DNA of 64,000 bases. Origin: Flavobacterium psychrophilum. Its GTDB lineage: Bacteria; Bacteroidota; Bacteroidia; Flavobacteriales; Flavobacteriaceae. Of the stretch, positions 8,913 to 18,805 are shown piece by piece. A program made the translations under genes and the position numbers. Where the stretch lies: assembly GCA_945862065.1 (NCBI GenBank), contig CAMAWT010000015.1, forward strand, positions 4,223 to 68,222, read 5' to 3'. How positions within the stretch are numbered: position 1 is the stretch's first letter; every line of letters begins with the position of its first letter. Below the pieces are notes generated by a model. The model did no database searches and was not told the DNA's origin. It worked only from the letters and a program-made list of their open reading frames with translations.

Positions 8913-10331
8913 ATGAAAATCGAACAAATATATACAGGTTGTATTGCAGAAGCTGCCTACTACATCACATCAGAAAATGAAGCTGTTATTGTTGACCCGT
9001 TGAGAGAAACCAAACCTTATTTGGAAAGATTAGAACGAGATGGTGTTACTTTAAAATATATTTTTGAAACGCATTTTCATGCCGATTTCGTTTCTGGACA
9101 CATTGATTTAGCGAAAAAAACTGGAGCAACTATTGTTTACGGACCCACAACGACAAAAACAGGATTTGATATGCATGTGGGATCGGATGGCGAAATCTTT
9201 GAATTTGGGAAATCCAAAATTAAATTAATTCACACTCCAGGGCATACCATGGAAAGTTCTTGCTTATTACTATCTGACGAAAACGGCGTTGAACAAGGAA
9301 TTATTACGGGTGACACTTTATTTATTGGTGATGTTGGAAGACCCGATTTGGCTCAGAAAACAGCTGAAAATTTAACACAAGATACACTTGCTCGTTTTTT
9401 ATTTCAATCGTTAAGAACCAAAATAATGCCATTATCAGATCATTTGACTGTGTATCCAAATCACGGCGCAGGAAGTGCTTGTGGTAAAAACATGAGTAAG
9501 GAAACGACGGATACTTTAGGTAATCAAAAGAAAACGAATTATGCATTAAATCCTGATTTAACCGAAGACCAATTTGTAGTAGAAATACTTTCCGGTTTGG
9601 CAGCTCCGCCTCAATATTTTCCAAAAAATGTACTTATAAATATTCATGGGTATGAAAGTTTAGAAACGGTTATAGAAAGAGGTAGTAAAGCCCTAGATGT
9701 AAACGCTTTTGAATTGGTTGCTAATGAAACACGTGCTTTGATACTTGATTCTCGAAATCCAGAAGATTTTTCAAAAGGTTTCATTCCGAATAGTATCAAT
9801 ATTGGAATAAATGGCAGTTTTGCAATGTGGGTTGGCGAATTAATTATTGATATAAAACAAGAAATTTTAATTGTTGCAGAAGATAATTCGAAGATAGAAG
9901 AAGTAATTACAAGACTTTCTAGAGTAGGATATGACAACACAATTGGCTATTTGGATGGTGGATTTAAAAGTTGGAAAAATGCTGGAAAAGAAATCGATAC
10001 CGTTGGTAGAATTACCGCAGAGGAACTTGAGAATCGGTATAATTCTGGTGAAACTACAATAATTGATATTAGAAAAATCGGTGAATATCAATCGGAGCAC
10101 CTAGAAAAAGCCATACATATTCCATTAAATGAAATAAACAATCATTTGGCTGAATTTCCAAAAGATAAAGAATTTATTTTGCATTGTGCTGGTGGGTATC
10201 GAAGTATGATAGCAGCTTCTATTTTAAAACAAAGGGGTTATGGTCATTTTGTTGATGTTATTGGAGGTTATAATGTGATCAAAGAAACAACAATTCCAAA
10301 AACATCTTATGTGTGTCCTTCGACATTATAA
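8913..10331 (+). CDS. CstB-like persulfide dioxygenase-rhodanese fusion
   Basis: 472 residues. An N-terminal metallo-beta-lactamase domain (1-240) has HFHADFVSGH (54-63), HTPGH (107-111) and GDTLFIGD (133-140), the non-heme iron site of the ETHE1/persulfide dioxygenase group. It is followed by a degenerate rhodanese domain lacking a catalytic Cys loop (about 255-355) and an intact rhodanese with Cys425 in the loop CAGGYRS. This MBL, pseudo-rhodanese, rhodanese order is that of CstB, which oxidises low-molecular-weight persulfides and yields thiosulfate. With the TauE/SafE exporter upstream it forms a sulfide/persulfide detoxification pair in the cytoplasm. A short frame antiparallel to it is not a gene. 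Confidence 0.85.
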   Translation: MKIEQIYTGCIAEAAYYITSENEAVIVDPLRETKPYLERLERDGVTLKYIFETHFHADFVSGHIDLAKKTGATIVYGPTTTKTGFDMHVGSDGEIFEFGKSKIKLIHTPGHTMESSCLLLSDENGVEQGIITGDTLFIGDVGRPDLAQKTAENLTQDTLARFLFQSLRTKIMPLSDHLTVYPNHGAGSACGKNMSKETTDTLGNQKKTNYALNPDLTEDQFVVEILSGLAAPPQYFPKNVLINIHGYESLETVIERGSKALDVNAFELVANETRALILDSRNPEDFSKGFIPNSINIGINGSFAMWVGELIIDIKQEILIVAEDNSKIEEVITRLSRVGYDNTIGYLDGGFKSWKNAGKEIDTVGRITAEELENRYNSGETTIIDIRKIGEYQSEHLEKAIHIPLNEINNHLAEFPKDKEFILHCAGGYRSMIAASILKQRGYGHFVDVIGGYNVIKETTIPKTSYVCPSTL

Positions 10332-10333
10332 AA

Positions 10334-10361
10334 AAAAAGCACCTTTTTACAGGTGCTTTTT
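10334..10361. terminator. Bidirectional terminator between persulfide dioxygenase and murF
   Basis: Stem AAAAAGCACCT / AGGTGCTTTTT with a 6-base loop between convergent genes. Runs of A and T on both sides make it usable from both strands. Confidence 0.9.
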
Positions 10362-10365
10362 TTAT

Positions 10366-11649
10366 CTAAATAAAATCTAATGTTCGTTCTAATGACATGC
10401 CACGTGAACCCTTAATCAATAGGATGGAGTGATTGGGTTTATTGTTTTTAATGTAATTTGAAAAATCATCAAAGGTTTTAAAAAATAATACATTTGGTTG
10501 ATTTGTTTTAACTGAAAAAAAATGGTCACCAACAAAAATGGATTTAATGTTATGAATTGGGGCAACCATTCGGACTATGTTTCCATGCTCTTCGAAACTA
10601 TCATCTCCTAACTCAAACATGTCGCCCAAAATCATCATTTTGGAATCATTTTCTAATTGAATGAAATTTTCAATAGCAACTTTCATACTACTCGGATTGG
10701 CATTGTATGCATCCAAAACAATTTCATTCGAATCTTTTGAAATTAATTGCGATCTATTATTTTCAGGAATAAACGATTCAATGGCAGATTTTATATCTTC
10801 ATTGGATACTTCAAAATAAAGCCCGATTGAAATAGCTGCGTTTATGTTATTAGCATTATAAAGTCCGATTAAGTTTGAATTTATGGTCGTTTTATGATAG
10901 GAAACTGAAACTAACGGATTGGCTGAACTATTTTCAATATACAAAAAGGAATCAACGTCAGTTTGACTAAATGTGATTCTTTCAAACGAAAGAGTCTTTT
11001 CGTTTTGAATGGAATCGTCAAGATTGACAAATACTTTTTTATGATGCTTTTTTAAAAAATCATACATTTCAGATTTGCCTTTTATAACACCTTCTATACC
11101 TCCAAAACCTTCCAAATGTGCTTTGCCAAAATTGGTGATATATCCAAAATCTGGTTGCGCAATTTGACATAGAAACGCAATCTCTTTTTGATGATTAGCT
11201 CCCATTTCTACAATTCCTATTTCAGTAGATGCATCAAATGAAAGTAATGTTAATGGCACTCCAATATGATTATTTAAGTTTCCAACGGTAGCTTTTACAT
11301 TATATTTTTTTGACAATACTACATTAATCAATTCTTTTGTAGTCGTTTTTCCATTACTCCCTGTAAGAGCAATAATTGGTATTCCAAGAAAAGCTCTGTG
11401 AAATTTGGCTAATTCTTGTAAAGTTACTAAAGTGTTTTCCACTAAGATGGTTCGATCATCTATATAAAAACTTTCATTATCTATTAACACATAAGAGGCG
11501 CCTTTTTCAAGTGCTTCTTTTGCAAATGTATTTGCATCAAAACGCTCTCCTTTTAATGCAACAAAAAAGGAATTTTCAACTATTTTTCGCGTGTCAATAA
11601 TAACAGAACTACAGGATAAAAATAAAGAATGAATATCAGAAATTTGCAT
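10366..11649 (-). CDS. murF: UDP-N-acetylmuramoyl-tripeptide--D-alanyl-D-alanine ligase
   Basis: 427 residues, the usual MurF length. It adds D-Ala-D-Ala to the UDP-MurNAc-tripeptide in the cytoplasm, the last soluble step before lipid I. Seen: N-terminal MurF substrate-binding domain with a DTRK-type motif (19-22), the ATP-binding loop GSNGKTTT (97-104), the EMGANHQKEI segment of Mur ligases, and the C-terminal DAYNANPSSM motif characteristic of MurF. It follows gldJ on the same strand with a terminator between the two, so it may have its own promoter. This gldJ-murF adjacency recurs, to my knowledge, in flavobacteria. Confidence 0.93.
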   Translation of the reverse strand: MQISDIHSLFLSCSSVIIDTRKIVENSFFVALKGERFDANTFAKEALEKGASYVLIDNESFYIDDRTILVENTLVTLQELAKFHRAFLGIPIIALTGSNGKTTTKELINVVLSKKYNVKATVGNLNNHIGVPLTLLSFDASTEIGIVEMGANHQKEIAFLCQIAQPDFGYITNFGKAHLEGFGGIEGVIKGKSEMYDFLKKHHKKVFVNLDDSIQNEKTLSFERITFSQTDVDSFLYIENSSANPLVSVSYHKTTINSNLIGLYNANNINAAISIGLYFEVSNEDIKSAIESFIPENNRSQLISKDSNEIVLDAYNANPSSMKVAIENFIQLENDSKMMILGDMFELGDDSFEEHGNIVRMVAPIHNIKSIFVGDHFFSVKTNQPNVLFFKTFDDFSNYIKNNKPNHSILLIKGSRGMSLERTLDFI

Positions 11650-11670
11650 AGTAATTATTTTTTTAAAACA

Positions 11671-11698
11671 ATAAAAGCCCTAATGAAAGGGCTTTTAT
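11671..11698 (-). terminator. Terminator after gldJ
   Basis: Perfect 11-bp stem ATAAAAGCCCT / AGGGCTTTTAT with a 6-base loop (11682-11687), in the 67-base gap between gldJ and murF. It should limit read-through from the highly expressed gldJ. Confidence 0.85.
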
Positions 11699-11716
11699 AA
11701 GTAGGTAAACAATAAA

Positions 11717-13429
11717 TTATTTTTTCTTATTTCTTGCTGTTTTCTTAAAGTCAGACTTTGGTCCAACACGAGACATTGCACATCTAAATCCGATATAGTC
11801 TGTAGCCATATCTTGTGGGAAATATCTTCTTTGAGCAGGGTCTAACCAATAAGCTCTATCTCTCCAAGAACCGCCTTTGTAAACTCTAACGTCGTCATTA
11901 ACCAAAGTTGTTCTTTTGTTTGAACGGTCATATTTACGAACCATATTTCCGATACTGTCAGTAGATACATTGTGCTTTGGAGAATCGTACATTCTTTTAT
12001 TGTCAGCTAATTTATCTCCATCTTCTGCATTTCCAAAATCAAAATATCTTGTAGATTGTTTGTCACCATCTCTATAGTTTCTTTCGTCACTTTTATCAAA
12101 ATTTTGTCTCAAATACGTTTCTTTTTCATCAACTGGAACTTGAGCAATTTGACCAGGGAAATTTCTTGCCATTACTCTACCATTTGATAAAGTATCAAAT
12201 TTTTGAGTTTGTGCAGTAATTAATTCTACTTTACCATCGTCACCAATTTTATTTTTTTCATAGACGTTACCTCTGTAGTAGTTAAAATCATTCCCTTCAT
12301 CATCAACTACTGGTCTGTAAACATCTGCAACCCATTCTGCAACATTTCCTGCCATATCATATAAACCAAAATCATTTGGAGCATATTGTTTCACGGCATT
12401 TGTAATATCGGCATTATCATCTGACCAACCAGCGATACCGCCATAATCTCCTTTACCTTGTTTGAAGTTGGCCAATTGATCACCTTTCGATTGACGTTTT
12501 CCAGATCTTGTGTAACTACCCGACCAAGGATATTTTTTCTGTCCTTTGTATATATTATACTCTCTTTGACCTACATCAGCTGCAGCTGCATATTCCCATT
12601 CTGCTTCTGTTGGAAGTCTGTACTCAGGTAGAATAACACCTGTTTTTCTTTGCGCATAAACATTTTTGGCTTCTTTTGGTTCACCTTTTGAATTTGTGGC
12701 TTGCTTTCCTTTAGAACCTTTTTTACCTTTTAAAACGATTTCTTCATTACCGCCAAAAGTGCTTGTTGGAGTAGCCAAATAGGTTTCAGTATCAAAATTT
12801 GCATCTGCTTTCACATCTGTAATCTTTGCATCTCTTTTCAAATATCCTTCTCTTTCAAGAATAGACTCGTTTACACGATTTGTTCTCCATTTACTAAATT
12901 CAACTGCTTGAATCCAATTTACTCCAACTACCGGATATTCAGCATGCGCCGGATGTCTTAAATAGTTGTTAGTCATAGTTTCGTTATAACCCAAACGGTT
13001 TCTCCAAACTAATGTATCAGGCAAAGCACCTTCATAAATGTTTTTGTAATTATCTTCTTCTGGTGGAAAAACATTTTTCAACCAATCTAAATATTCGGTG
13101 TACATCAAATTGGTAACCTCCGTCTCATCCATATAAAAAGACATAACGTGTTGTTGTGACGGTGTATTGTTCCAATCATGCATTGGATCATCTTGAACTT
13201 TACCCATTGTAAATGTCCCACCTTCAACCAATACCAATCCTGGTCCTGTTTCTTGCTTCTTAAAATTAGAAGCATATTGAAAACCACCTTTTTTGTCGTT
13301 CACTTTCCAACCTGTGGCCTTAGAAGAATTTTTGGTGCTCGATTTTTTACTACAACTAGTAAAACCAGAGGTTAGTGCTACTAATAGCAAAAACTTAAAA
13401 ATCATAATTTTGTTAACTTTCATACTCAT
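11717..13429 (-). CDS. gldJ: Gliding motility lipoprotein GldJ
   Basis: 570 residues. GldJ is an outer-membrane lipoprotein of the flavobacterial gliding motor and is needed to stabilise the T9SS component GldK. Seen: a lipoprotein signal ending Ser-Gly-Phe-Thr-Ser-Cys (Cys26), then a formylglycine-generating-enzyme-like (FGE/SUMF1) fold beginning LVEGGTFTMG (about 67-76), with YRLPTEAEWEYAA (about 270), FGLYDMAGNVAEW (about 355) and the terminal WLDPAQRR, GFRCAMSR segment. A Lys-rich C-terminal tail is typical of GldJ. Divergent from porU, as in Flavobacterium johnsoniae. Start at 13429; 13423 is two codons in. Confidence 0.93.
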   Translation of the reverse strand: MSMKVNKIMIFKFLLLVALTSGFTSCSKKSSTKNSSKATGWKVNDKKGGFQYASNFKKQETGPGLVLVEGGTFTMGKVQDDPMHDWNNTPSQQHVMSFYMDETEVTNLMYTEYLDWLKNVFPPEEDNYKNIYEGALPDTLVWRNRLGYNETMTNNYLRHPAHAEYPVVGVNWIQAVEFSKWRTNRVNESILEREGYLKRDAKITDVKADANFDTETYLATPTSTFGGNEEIVLKGKKGSKGKQATNSKGEPKEAKNVYAQRKTGVILPEYRLPTEAEWEYAAAADVGQREYNIYKGQKKYPWSGSYTRSGKRQSKGDQLANFKQGKGDYGGIAGWSDDNADITNAVKQYAPNDFGLYDMAGNVAEWVADVYRPVVDDEGNDFNYYRGNVYEKNKIGDDGKVELITAQTQKFDTLSNGRVMARNFPGQIAQVPVDEKETYLRQNFDKSDERNYRDGDKQSTRYFDFGNAEDGDKLADNKRMYDSPKHNVSTDSIGNMVRKYDRSNKRTTLVNDDVRVYKGGSWRDRAYWLDPAQRRYFPQDMATDYIGFRCAMSRVGPKSDFKKTARNKKK

Positions 13430-13451
13430 AATAGGTAATAAATTTCGAGGC

Positions 13452-13481
13452 GCAATATAAGAATTATGCTTTACATTGCAA
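13452..13481 (-). promoter_or_regulatory. Candidate gldJ promoter
   Basis: Minus strand: TTG (13481-13479), 19 bases, then TATATTGC (13459-13452), close to the Bacteroidota -33/-7 pattern, about 22 bases before the gldJ start. The -7 box departs from TAnnTTTG in its last bases. Confidence 0.45.
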
Positions 13482-13620
13482 TAATTTTTTATTATTTAAT
13501 TATTATTTTTTTTGTCACACTTATAATAACGAATCCGTTTTTATTTTATTGCACAAAATAGAAATTAAATTTAATTTTACAAACTGTAATAATTTTAAAC
13601 TTATTACGTTTAATCACTTC

Positions 13621-16600
13621 ATGAGAAAATTATATTATTTTATTTTAGTAACTGCTTTTACATTCGGCCAGAATTCGAACAAAATCTCTATTGATTGGAA
13701 AGGAGTTACTGAAGTTGAATATGGCACTCAAACCTTTCTATTACCTTATTTTTCTTATGATAATTTTCTTTACAATCCTGAAAATCAATCTGTTTTTTAT
13801 GTAAAAAAAATAGATGTTTCTAATGTGATAAATGAAAGCTCATTGGTTATATCAAATATTGAATATGCACCTGTTAATTCGGATGAATTAGCAATTGTTA
13901 AAGAATTAAAAATTCCAACAACATTGAATGCCAAAATAGAAAATGAAATTTCTAGAGGATTGAATAAAGGAGTTTTAAAATTTTCGCCTATTATTAACAA
14001 AGACGGAGTTTTTTATAAAATTACTTCACTTACTTACACTTTTAATTTCGAATCAAATTCTAATAAAAACACTCAAACTTCTACCAATTATAATACAATT
14101 GTAAATGCCTCTTTGAGCACGGGAAATTGGTATCGATTTTATGTTGAAAAATCGGGAATTTATAAATTAAATAAAAAATTCATTCAAAGTTTGGGGCTCG
14201 ATTTAAATGGTGTGAATCCTAAAAGAATTAAAATTTATGGAAACGGCGGCAGAATGATTCCGTTAAGCAATATAAATGACTATCCAATTGATAATGAAGA
14301 AAATGCTATTCAAATTATTGGGGAACAAGATGGCGTTTTTAACGATGCTGATTATGTGCTTTTTTATGCTGAAGGAGTTGATACCTATAATAATGAAAGT
14401 GATACCCATTTAAATTTATATTCTGATAGATCTTTCTATTATATTACAATTGATGGAGGAGATGGGAAACGAATTTCAGAATATAGTCAACCCACAGGAA
14501 ACACTACAACTACTATAACCACGTCGGATGATTATCAATTTCATGAAATAGACCTTTATAATATTGTAAAAACAGGAAGGCGATGGTATGGCGAAACATT
14601 TGCCATTGATAATGAACAAGAATTTGAATTCAAATGTCCGAATATTTTAAGTGCAAGTCAGGCAAAATTAAAAGTCCATTTGGCAAGCGCCTCTTTTAAC
14701 CCAACAGATTTCACAATAAAAAGCAACGAACAAATTATTGGAACCTTAATTTTTCCTGCATTAACAGCAAATTCTGGAACAGAAGCTATTGATTTATATC
14801 AAAATAGTTTGATAACACCGAGTGAAAAAACTAAAATAAAAATCAGTTTTGACAACAAAGGCGTTCCTAGTTCTAAAGGATATTTAGACTACATTTCACT
14901 AGAATACAAACGAAATTTAATTGGAACAAATTTGCAATTTAAGTTTCAAAATAATAGTGTGGCCTCAAGCTTTGGAATAGCTGAATACCAATTGAGTAAC
15001 GCCTCAACAATAAAAGAAGTTTGGGATATAACAGACCTATATAATGTATCAAAAATTTCAAATACTGGTTTGTCAAATAATTTTAATTTTAAAACAAGTT
15101 TAGGACAGTTACAAAAATTTGTCACTCTTGTTGAATCCGATTTTTTTACACCAAAAAAAGAGCAACAAACTCGAGTTGTGAATCAAAATTTGAAAGGAAC
15201 TATTCTTAAAGACAATCAAAATAATTTTAAAGACATTGATTATTTGATAATTACACCTAATATTTTTAAATCACAAGCCGAAAAATTAGCTGTTTTTCAC
15301 AGGAATTTTTCTCAATTTAATGTAAAAGTAGTTACGTTAGAATCGATTTATCAAGAATTTTCATCTGGAAAACAAGATATCGGAAGTGTCCGAAATTTTA
15401 TTAAATACGTTTATGAAAACGCATCCGAAACATCAAAGAAAGTTAAATATTTAAATTTGATGGGAGACGCATCCTTTGATTTTAAAAACCGAACACCAAA
15501 TAACACCAACTTTGTTCCTATTTTTCATACCTTAAATAGTAATACCACGGGCGAATCCTCTTTTGCATCTGATGATTTTTTTGCATGTATGGATGATAAC
15601 GAAGGAAACATAGAGCAAACCAACAGTGCCGCTGATATTGCAGTGGGCCGAATGATTGTTTCTTCTACACAACAAGCGGAAGAAATGGTCAATAAAGTCA
15701 TTGAATATCATGATATAAAATCATATGGTAGTTGGAGAAATGATTATGTTGCGGTTGCTGATGATCCTGATTTATACAAAACGCAAGACAAATACTTACA
15801 GTTGTTTCAAAACAATCTTACCGATATAATACATACACAAAAACCATTTTTGAATTATAAGAAAATTTTACTTGACTCCTACCAACAAGTAAGTTCAGCT
15901 GGAGGCGATCGTTATCCAAAAGCAAGAGAAGAAATGTTCAATTCTTTTGAAAAAGGTGCTTTGGTTTTTAATTATTTAGGTCATGGCGGTGAAGACGGTT
16001 TAACCAATGAACGAATTTGGGAAAAATCGGATGGAAAGAATTTTTCAAATCAATATAAATATCCCTTATTTATAACCATAACCTGTGATTTTTCAAGATT
16101 TGACAACCCACTTCGACCAACAGCGGGAGAATACACTTATTGGAATCCGAAAGGGGGAGCGATATCAATGATCACTACCATTCGATCTATTGGGCAAGGA
16201 AGCGCACAAATTTTTAACAACACTTTAGCTGAAAAGTTGTTTTCATACGGATCCAATAATTATGTTTCAATTGCTGAGGCATTGCGACAAGCAAAATTTG
16301 CAAATAATAATAATTCATCAACACGAGTTGTTTTTTATTTAGGTGATCCTGCCTTGATGCTGGCTATTCCAAAACCTCAAATAATTTTAACCAAAGTAAA
16401 TGATGCTCCTGTAACTGGTCCAATTGACGATTTTAAAGCACTCAGTTTTGTCAAGCTAGCTGGGCAAATCCAAGATGAAAACGGGAATTTATTATCCTTA
16501 TATAATGGAGAACTTACTGTAAATGTTTTTGATAAAGAATATACAAAAAATACGTTCAGAAATGATGGTGCCGACGCAGTTTTAAACTTTAATAATGCAA

Positions 16601-17487
16601 CAGCCGCTACAATGCCTTTTACGGTAATGGGCGAAACTATTTTTAGAGGAAATGCATCCATTACAAATGGTCAGTTTGAATTTGGATTCGTGGTTCCAAA
16701 AGATATAAAAATCCCAATTGGCAATGGTAAAGTGAGTTTTTATTCTAAAAGAAATCAAATATTATTAGATAAAACAGGATTAAATACTAATATAAAAGTA
16801 GGCGGAATAAACACCAATGCACCGAGCGACACAACAGCGCCAACCATCAAATTATACATGAATGACGAAACATTCATTAATGGTGGTATCACCAATGAAT
16901 CTCCTTATTTTCTGGCATTTATTAATGATATAAATGGTATCAATACTTCAAGTGGAATAGGACATGATATGGTTGCGATTTTGGATGGCGACGAAAGTAA
17001 TCCGTATATTGTAAACGATTATTTTGAAACAGAATTAGACAATTATACAAATGGAAAAATTAGATTTCCTTTCAGAAATTTAACTCCAGGACTGCATACT
17101 ATTACTTTTAAAGTTTGGGATGTTTATAATAATTTTGCTACAGCAGAAATACAATTTTTAGTAATTAATGATGATGAAATGGCGTTGACAAATGTGTTAA
17201 ACTATCCCAACCCATTTGTGAATTATACCGAATTTTGGTTTACACACAATAAGCCTTTTGAACCTTTAAACGTTCAAGTTCAAATCATTACTATAACCGG
17301 TAAAATAGTTAAAACAATCAACCAAACCATTACTACAGAAGGTTTCCTTTTTAGAGAGATTAGATGGGATGGAAAAGATGACTTTGGTGATAGAATTGGT
17401 AAAGGAACTTATATATACAAACTCACAGTTCAATCATCCATTACAAATAAAAAAACAGAAAAAATAGAAAAACTTGTAATCCTTTAA
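13621..17487 (+). CDS. porU: Type IX secretion system sortase PorU
   Basis: About 1,288 residues. PorU is the outer-membrane C25 (gingipain-type) cysteine peptidase that removes the C-terminal signal of T9SS cargo and joins the cargo to a surface lipid. Seen: signal peptide at the chosen ATG (MRKLYYFILVTAFTFGQ), the C25 catalytic pair as His788 in FNYLGHGGEDG and Cys822 in ITCDFSRF, and a C-terminal domain with YPNPF and WDGKDDFG segments of the FlgD/Por-type beta-sandwich. An upstream in-frame codon at 13549 would put about 24 residues before the signal peptide, so 13621 is used. It is 42 bases upstream of porV, its partner in the attachment complex. Confidence 0.93.
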   Translation: MRKLYYFILVTAFTFGQNSNKISIDWKGVTEVEYGTQTFLLPYFSYDNFLYNPENQSVFYVKKIDVSNVINESSLVISNIEYAPVNSDELAIVKELKIPTTLNAKIENEISRGLNKGVLKFSPIINKDGVFYKITSLTYTFNFESNSNKNTQTSTNYNTIVNASLSTGNWYRFYVEKSGIYKLNKKFIQSLGLDLNGVNPKRIKIYGNGGRMIPLSNINDYPIDNEENAIQIIGEQDGVFNDADYVLFYAEGVDTYNNESDTHLNLYSDRSFYYITIDGGDGKRISEYSQPTGNTTTTITTSDDYQFHEIDLYNIVKTGRRWYGETFAIDNEQEFEFKCPNILSASQAKLKVHLASASFNPTDFTIKSNEQIIGTLIFPALTANSGTEAIDLYQNSLITPSEKTKIKISFDNKGVPSSKGYLDYISLEYKRNLIGTNLQFKFQNNSVASSFGIAEYQLSNASTIKEVWDITDLYNVSKISNTGLSNNFNFKTSLGQLQKFVTLVESDFFTPKKEQQTRVVNQNLKGTILKDNQNNFKDIDYLIITPNIFKSQAEKLAVFHRNFSQFNVKVVTLESIYQEFSSGKQDIGSVRNFIKYVYENASETSKKVKYLNLMGDASFDFKNRTPNNTNFVPIFHTLNSNTTGESSFASDDFFACMDDNEGNIEQTNSAADIAVGRMIVSSTQQAEEMVNKVIEYHDIKSYGSWRNDYVAVADDPDLYKTQDKYLQLFQNNLTDIIHTQKPFLNYKKILLDSYQQVSSAGGDRYPKAREEMFNSFEKGALVFNYLGHGGEDGLTNERIWEKSDGKNFSNQYKYPLFITITCDFSRFDNPLRPTAGEYTYWNPKGGAISMITTIRSIGQGSAQIFNNTLAEKLFSYGSNNYVSIAEALRQAKFANNNNSSTRVVFYLGDPALMLAIPKPQIILTKVNDAPVTGPIDDFKALSFVKLAGQIQDENGNLLSLYNGELTVNVFDKEYTKNTFRNDGADAVLNFNNATAATMPFTVMGETIFRGNASITNGQFEFGFVVPKDIKIPIGNGKVSFYSKRNQILLDKTGLNTNIKVGGINTNAPSDTTAPTIKLYMNDETFINGGITNESPYFLAFINDINGINTSSGIGHDMVAILDGDESNPYIVNDYFETELDNYTNGKIRFPFRNLTPGLHTITFKVWDVYNNFATAEIQFLVINDDEMALTNVLNYPNPFVNYTEFWFTHNKPFEPLNVQVQIITITGKIVKTINQTITTEGFLFREIRWDGKDDFGDRIGKGTYIYKLTVQSSITNKKTEKIEKLVIL

Positions 17488-17529
17488 TAAAATACTATAT
17501 TTGTTAATCCTTAAAAACGCAGAACAAAA

Positions 17530-18738
17530 ATGAAAAGAGCACTTTTTTTACTACTAATTATAACAACGCAATTCACATCGTTTGCTCAAGAAAGAGTAAT
17601 TACCACGGGCGTTCCCTTTTTAATGATCGCAGCAGATGCTAGAGCTGCAGGTCTTGGAGATCAAGGTGTTGCTACTACAAGTGATGTATATTCGCAACAG
17701 TGGAATCCTGCAAAATATGCTTTTGCGCTAGACAAACAAGGCATCTCTGTGAGTTACACGCCCTACCTAACCGATTTGGTAAATGACATCTCTTTAGGAC
17801 AAGTTACTTATTATAATAGAATTAATGAGAGAAGTGCCTTTGCAGGAAGTTTACGCTTTTTTGGATTGGGAGAAATAGAATTGAGACAAACATTTGATGA
17901 TATTCCACAAATTGTAAAACCAAATGAAATGGCTCTTGATGGATCCTATTCGTTAAAATTGAGTGATCGATTTGCAATGGCAGTTGGAGGAAGATACATT
18001 CGTTCAGCATTAAGAATCCCAAACACTGACAATAGTATTGCCAAACCTGCAAGTACCTTTGCAATTGATGTTTCTGGTTTTTATCAATCGGAAGAAATTG
18101 CATTGAACGATTTCTCTGGAAGATGGAGAGCCGGTTTCAATTTCCAAAATATGGGACCTAAAATCAATTATGACGCTGGGACTTCAAACGACAATACAGC
18201 CAATTTTTTGCCTGCAAACTTGCGTCTAGGGGTTGGGTATGATTTTATTTTTGATGAATATAGTAAAGTTGCTGTAAATTTAGAATTAGCTAAATTAATG
18301 GTTCCAACACCACCGGCAAGAGTTGCTGCTATTGATTCAGATGGTAACGGAGAAATTAGCACAGTAGAACAAACTGTAGCAGATTCTGAATATGCCAATT
18401 CATTACAAGATTATAAAAAAATCGGATGGGTTTCGGGTATGTTTAAATCATTTAATGATGCACCAGACGGATTTAGCGAAGAGTTAAAAGAATTCACCTA
18501 TTCTTTAAGTTCAGAATATTTATATGACAATTCATTTGCCTTGCGCCTTGGCTTTTTTCATGAAAGTCCATTAAAAGGAGCTAGACAATTTTTCTCAATG
18601 GGAGCAGGTTTCAAATACAACACTATTAAAGTAGATGTGTCTTATTTATTCTCTGCATCTAAAGTGAAAAATCCTCTTGAAAATACCCTTCGCTTTTCAC
18701 TGACATTCAATTTTGGTGATGAGTATGAAGAATATTAA
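17530..18738 (+). CDS. porV: T9SS outer-membrane shuttle protein PorV (LptO)
   Basis: 402 residues with a 19-residue signal peptide (cleavage after Ser-Phe-Ala). PorV is a 14-stranded FadL-like barrel that collects cargo from the SprA translocon and delivers it to PorU. The mature N-terminus ITTGVPFLMIAADARAAGLGDQGVATTSDVYSQQWNPA (in part) is the family signature. A charged Asp-Gly-Asn-Gly-Glu-Ile calcium-like loop is visible near residue 275. Same strand as porU and probably co-transcribed; a terminator follows. Confidence 0.93.
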   Translation: MKRALFLLLIITTQFTSFAQERVITTGVPFLMIAADARAAGLGDQGVATTSDVYSQQWNPAKYAFALDKQGISVSYTPYLTDLVNDISLGQVTYYNRINERSAFAGSLRFFGLGEIELRQTFDDIPQIVKPNEMALDGSYSLKLSDRFAMAVGGRYIRSALRIPNTDNSIAKPASTFAIDVSGFYQSEEIALNDFSGRWRAGFNFQNMGPKINYDAGTSNDNTANFLPANLRLGVGYDFIFDEYSKVAVNLELAKLMVPTPPARVAAIDSDGNGEISTVEQTVADSEYANSLQDYKKIGWVSGMFKSFNDAPDGFSEELKEFTYSLSSEYLYDNSFALRLGFFHESPLKGARQFFSMGAGFKYNTIKVDVSYLFSASKVKNPLENTLRFSLTFNFGDEYEEY

Positions 18739-18760
18739 TGATCTAAAATAAAAATAGGAC

Positions 18761-18790
18761 AATCCAAATTTCAATCGAAGTTTGGATTTT
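18761..18790 (+). terminator. Terminator after porV
   Basis: Stem AATCCAAATTTC / GAAGTTTGGATT (one G-U pair), 4-base loop, then a run of T. It separates porUV from the deaminase gene starting at 18806. Confidence 0.85.
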
Positions 18791-18805
18791 TTTTCTGTAT
18801 AAAGT

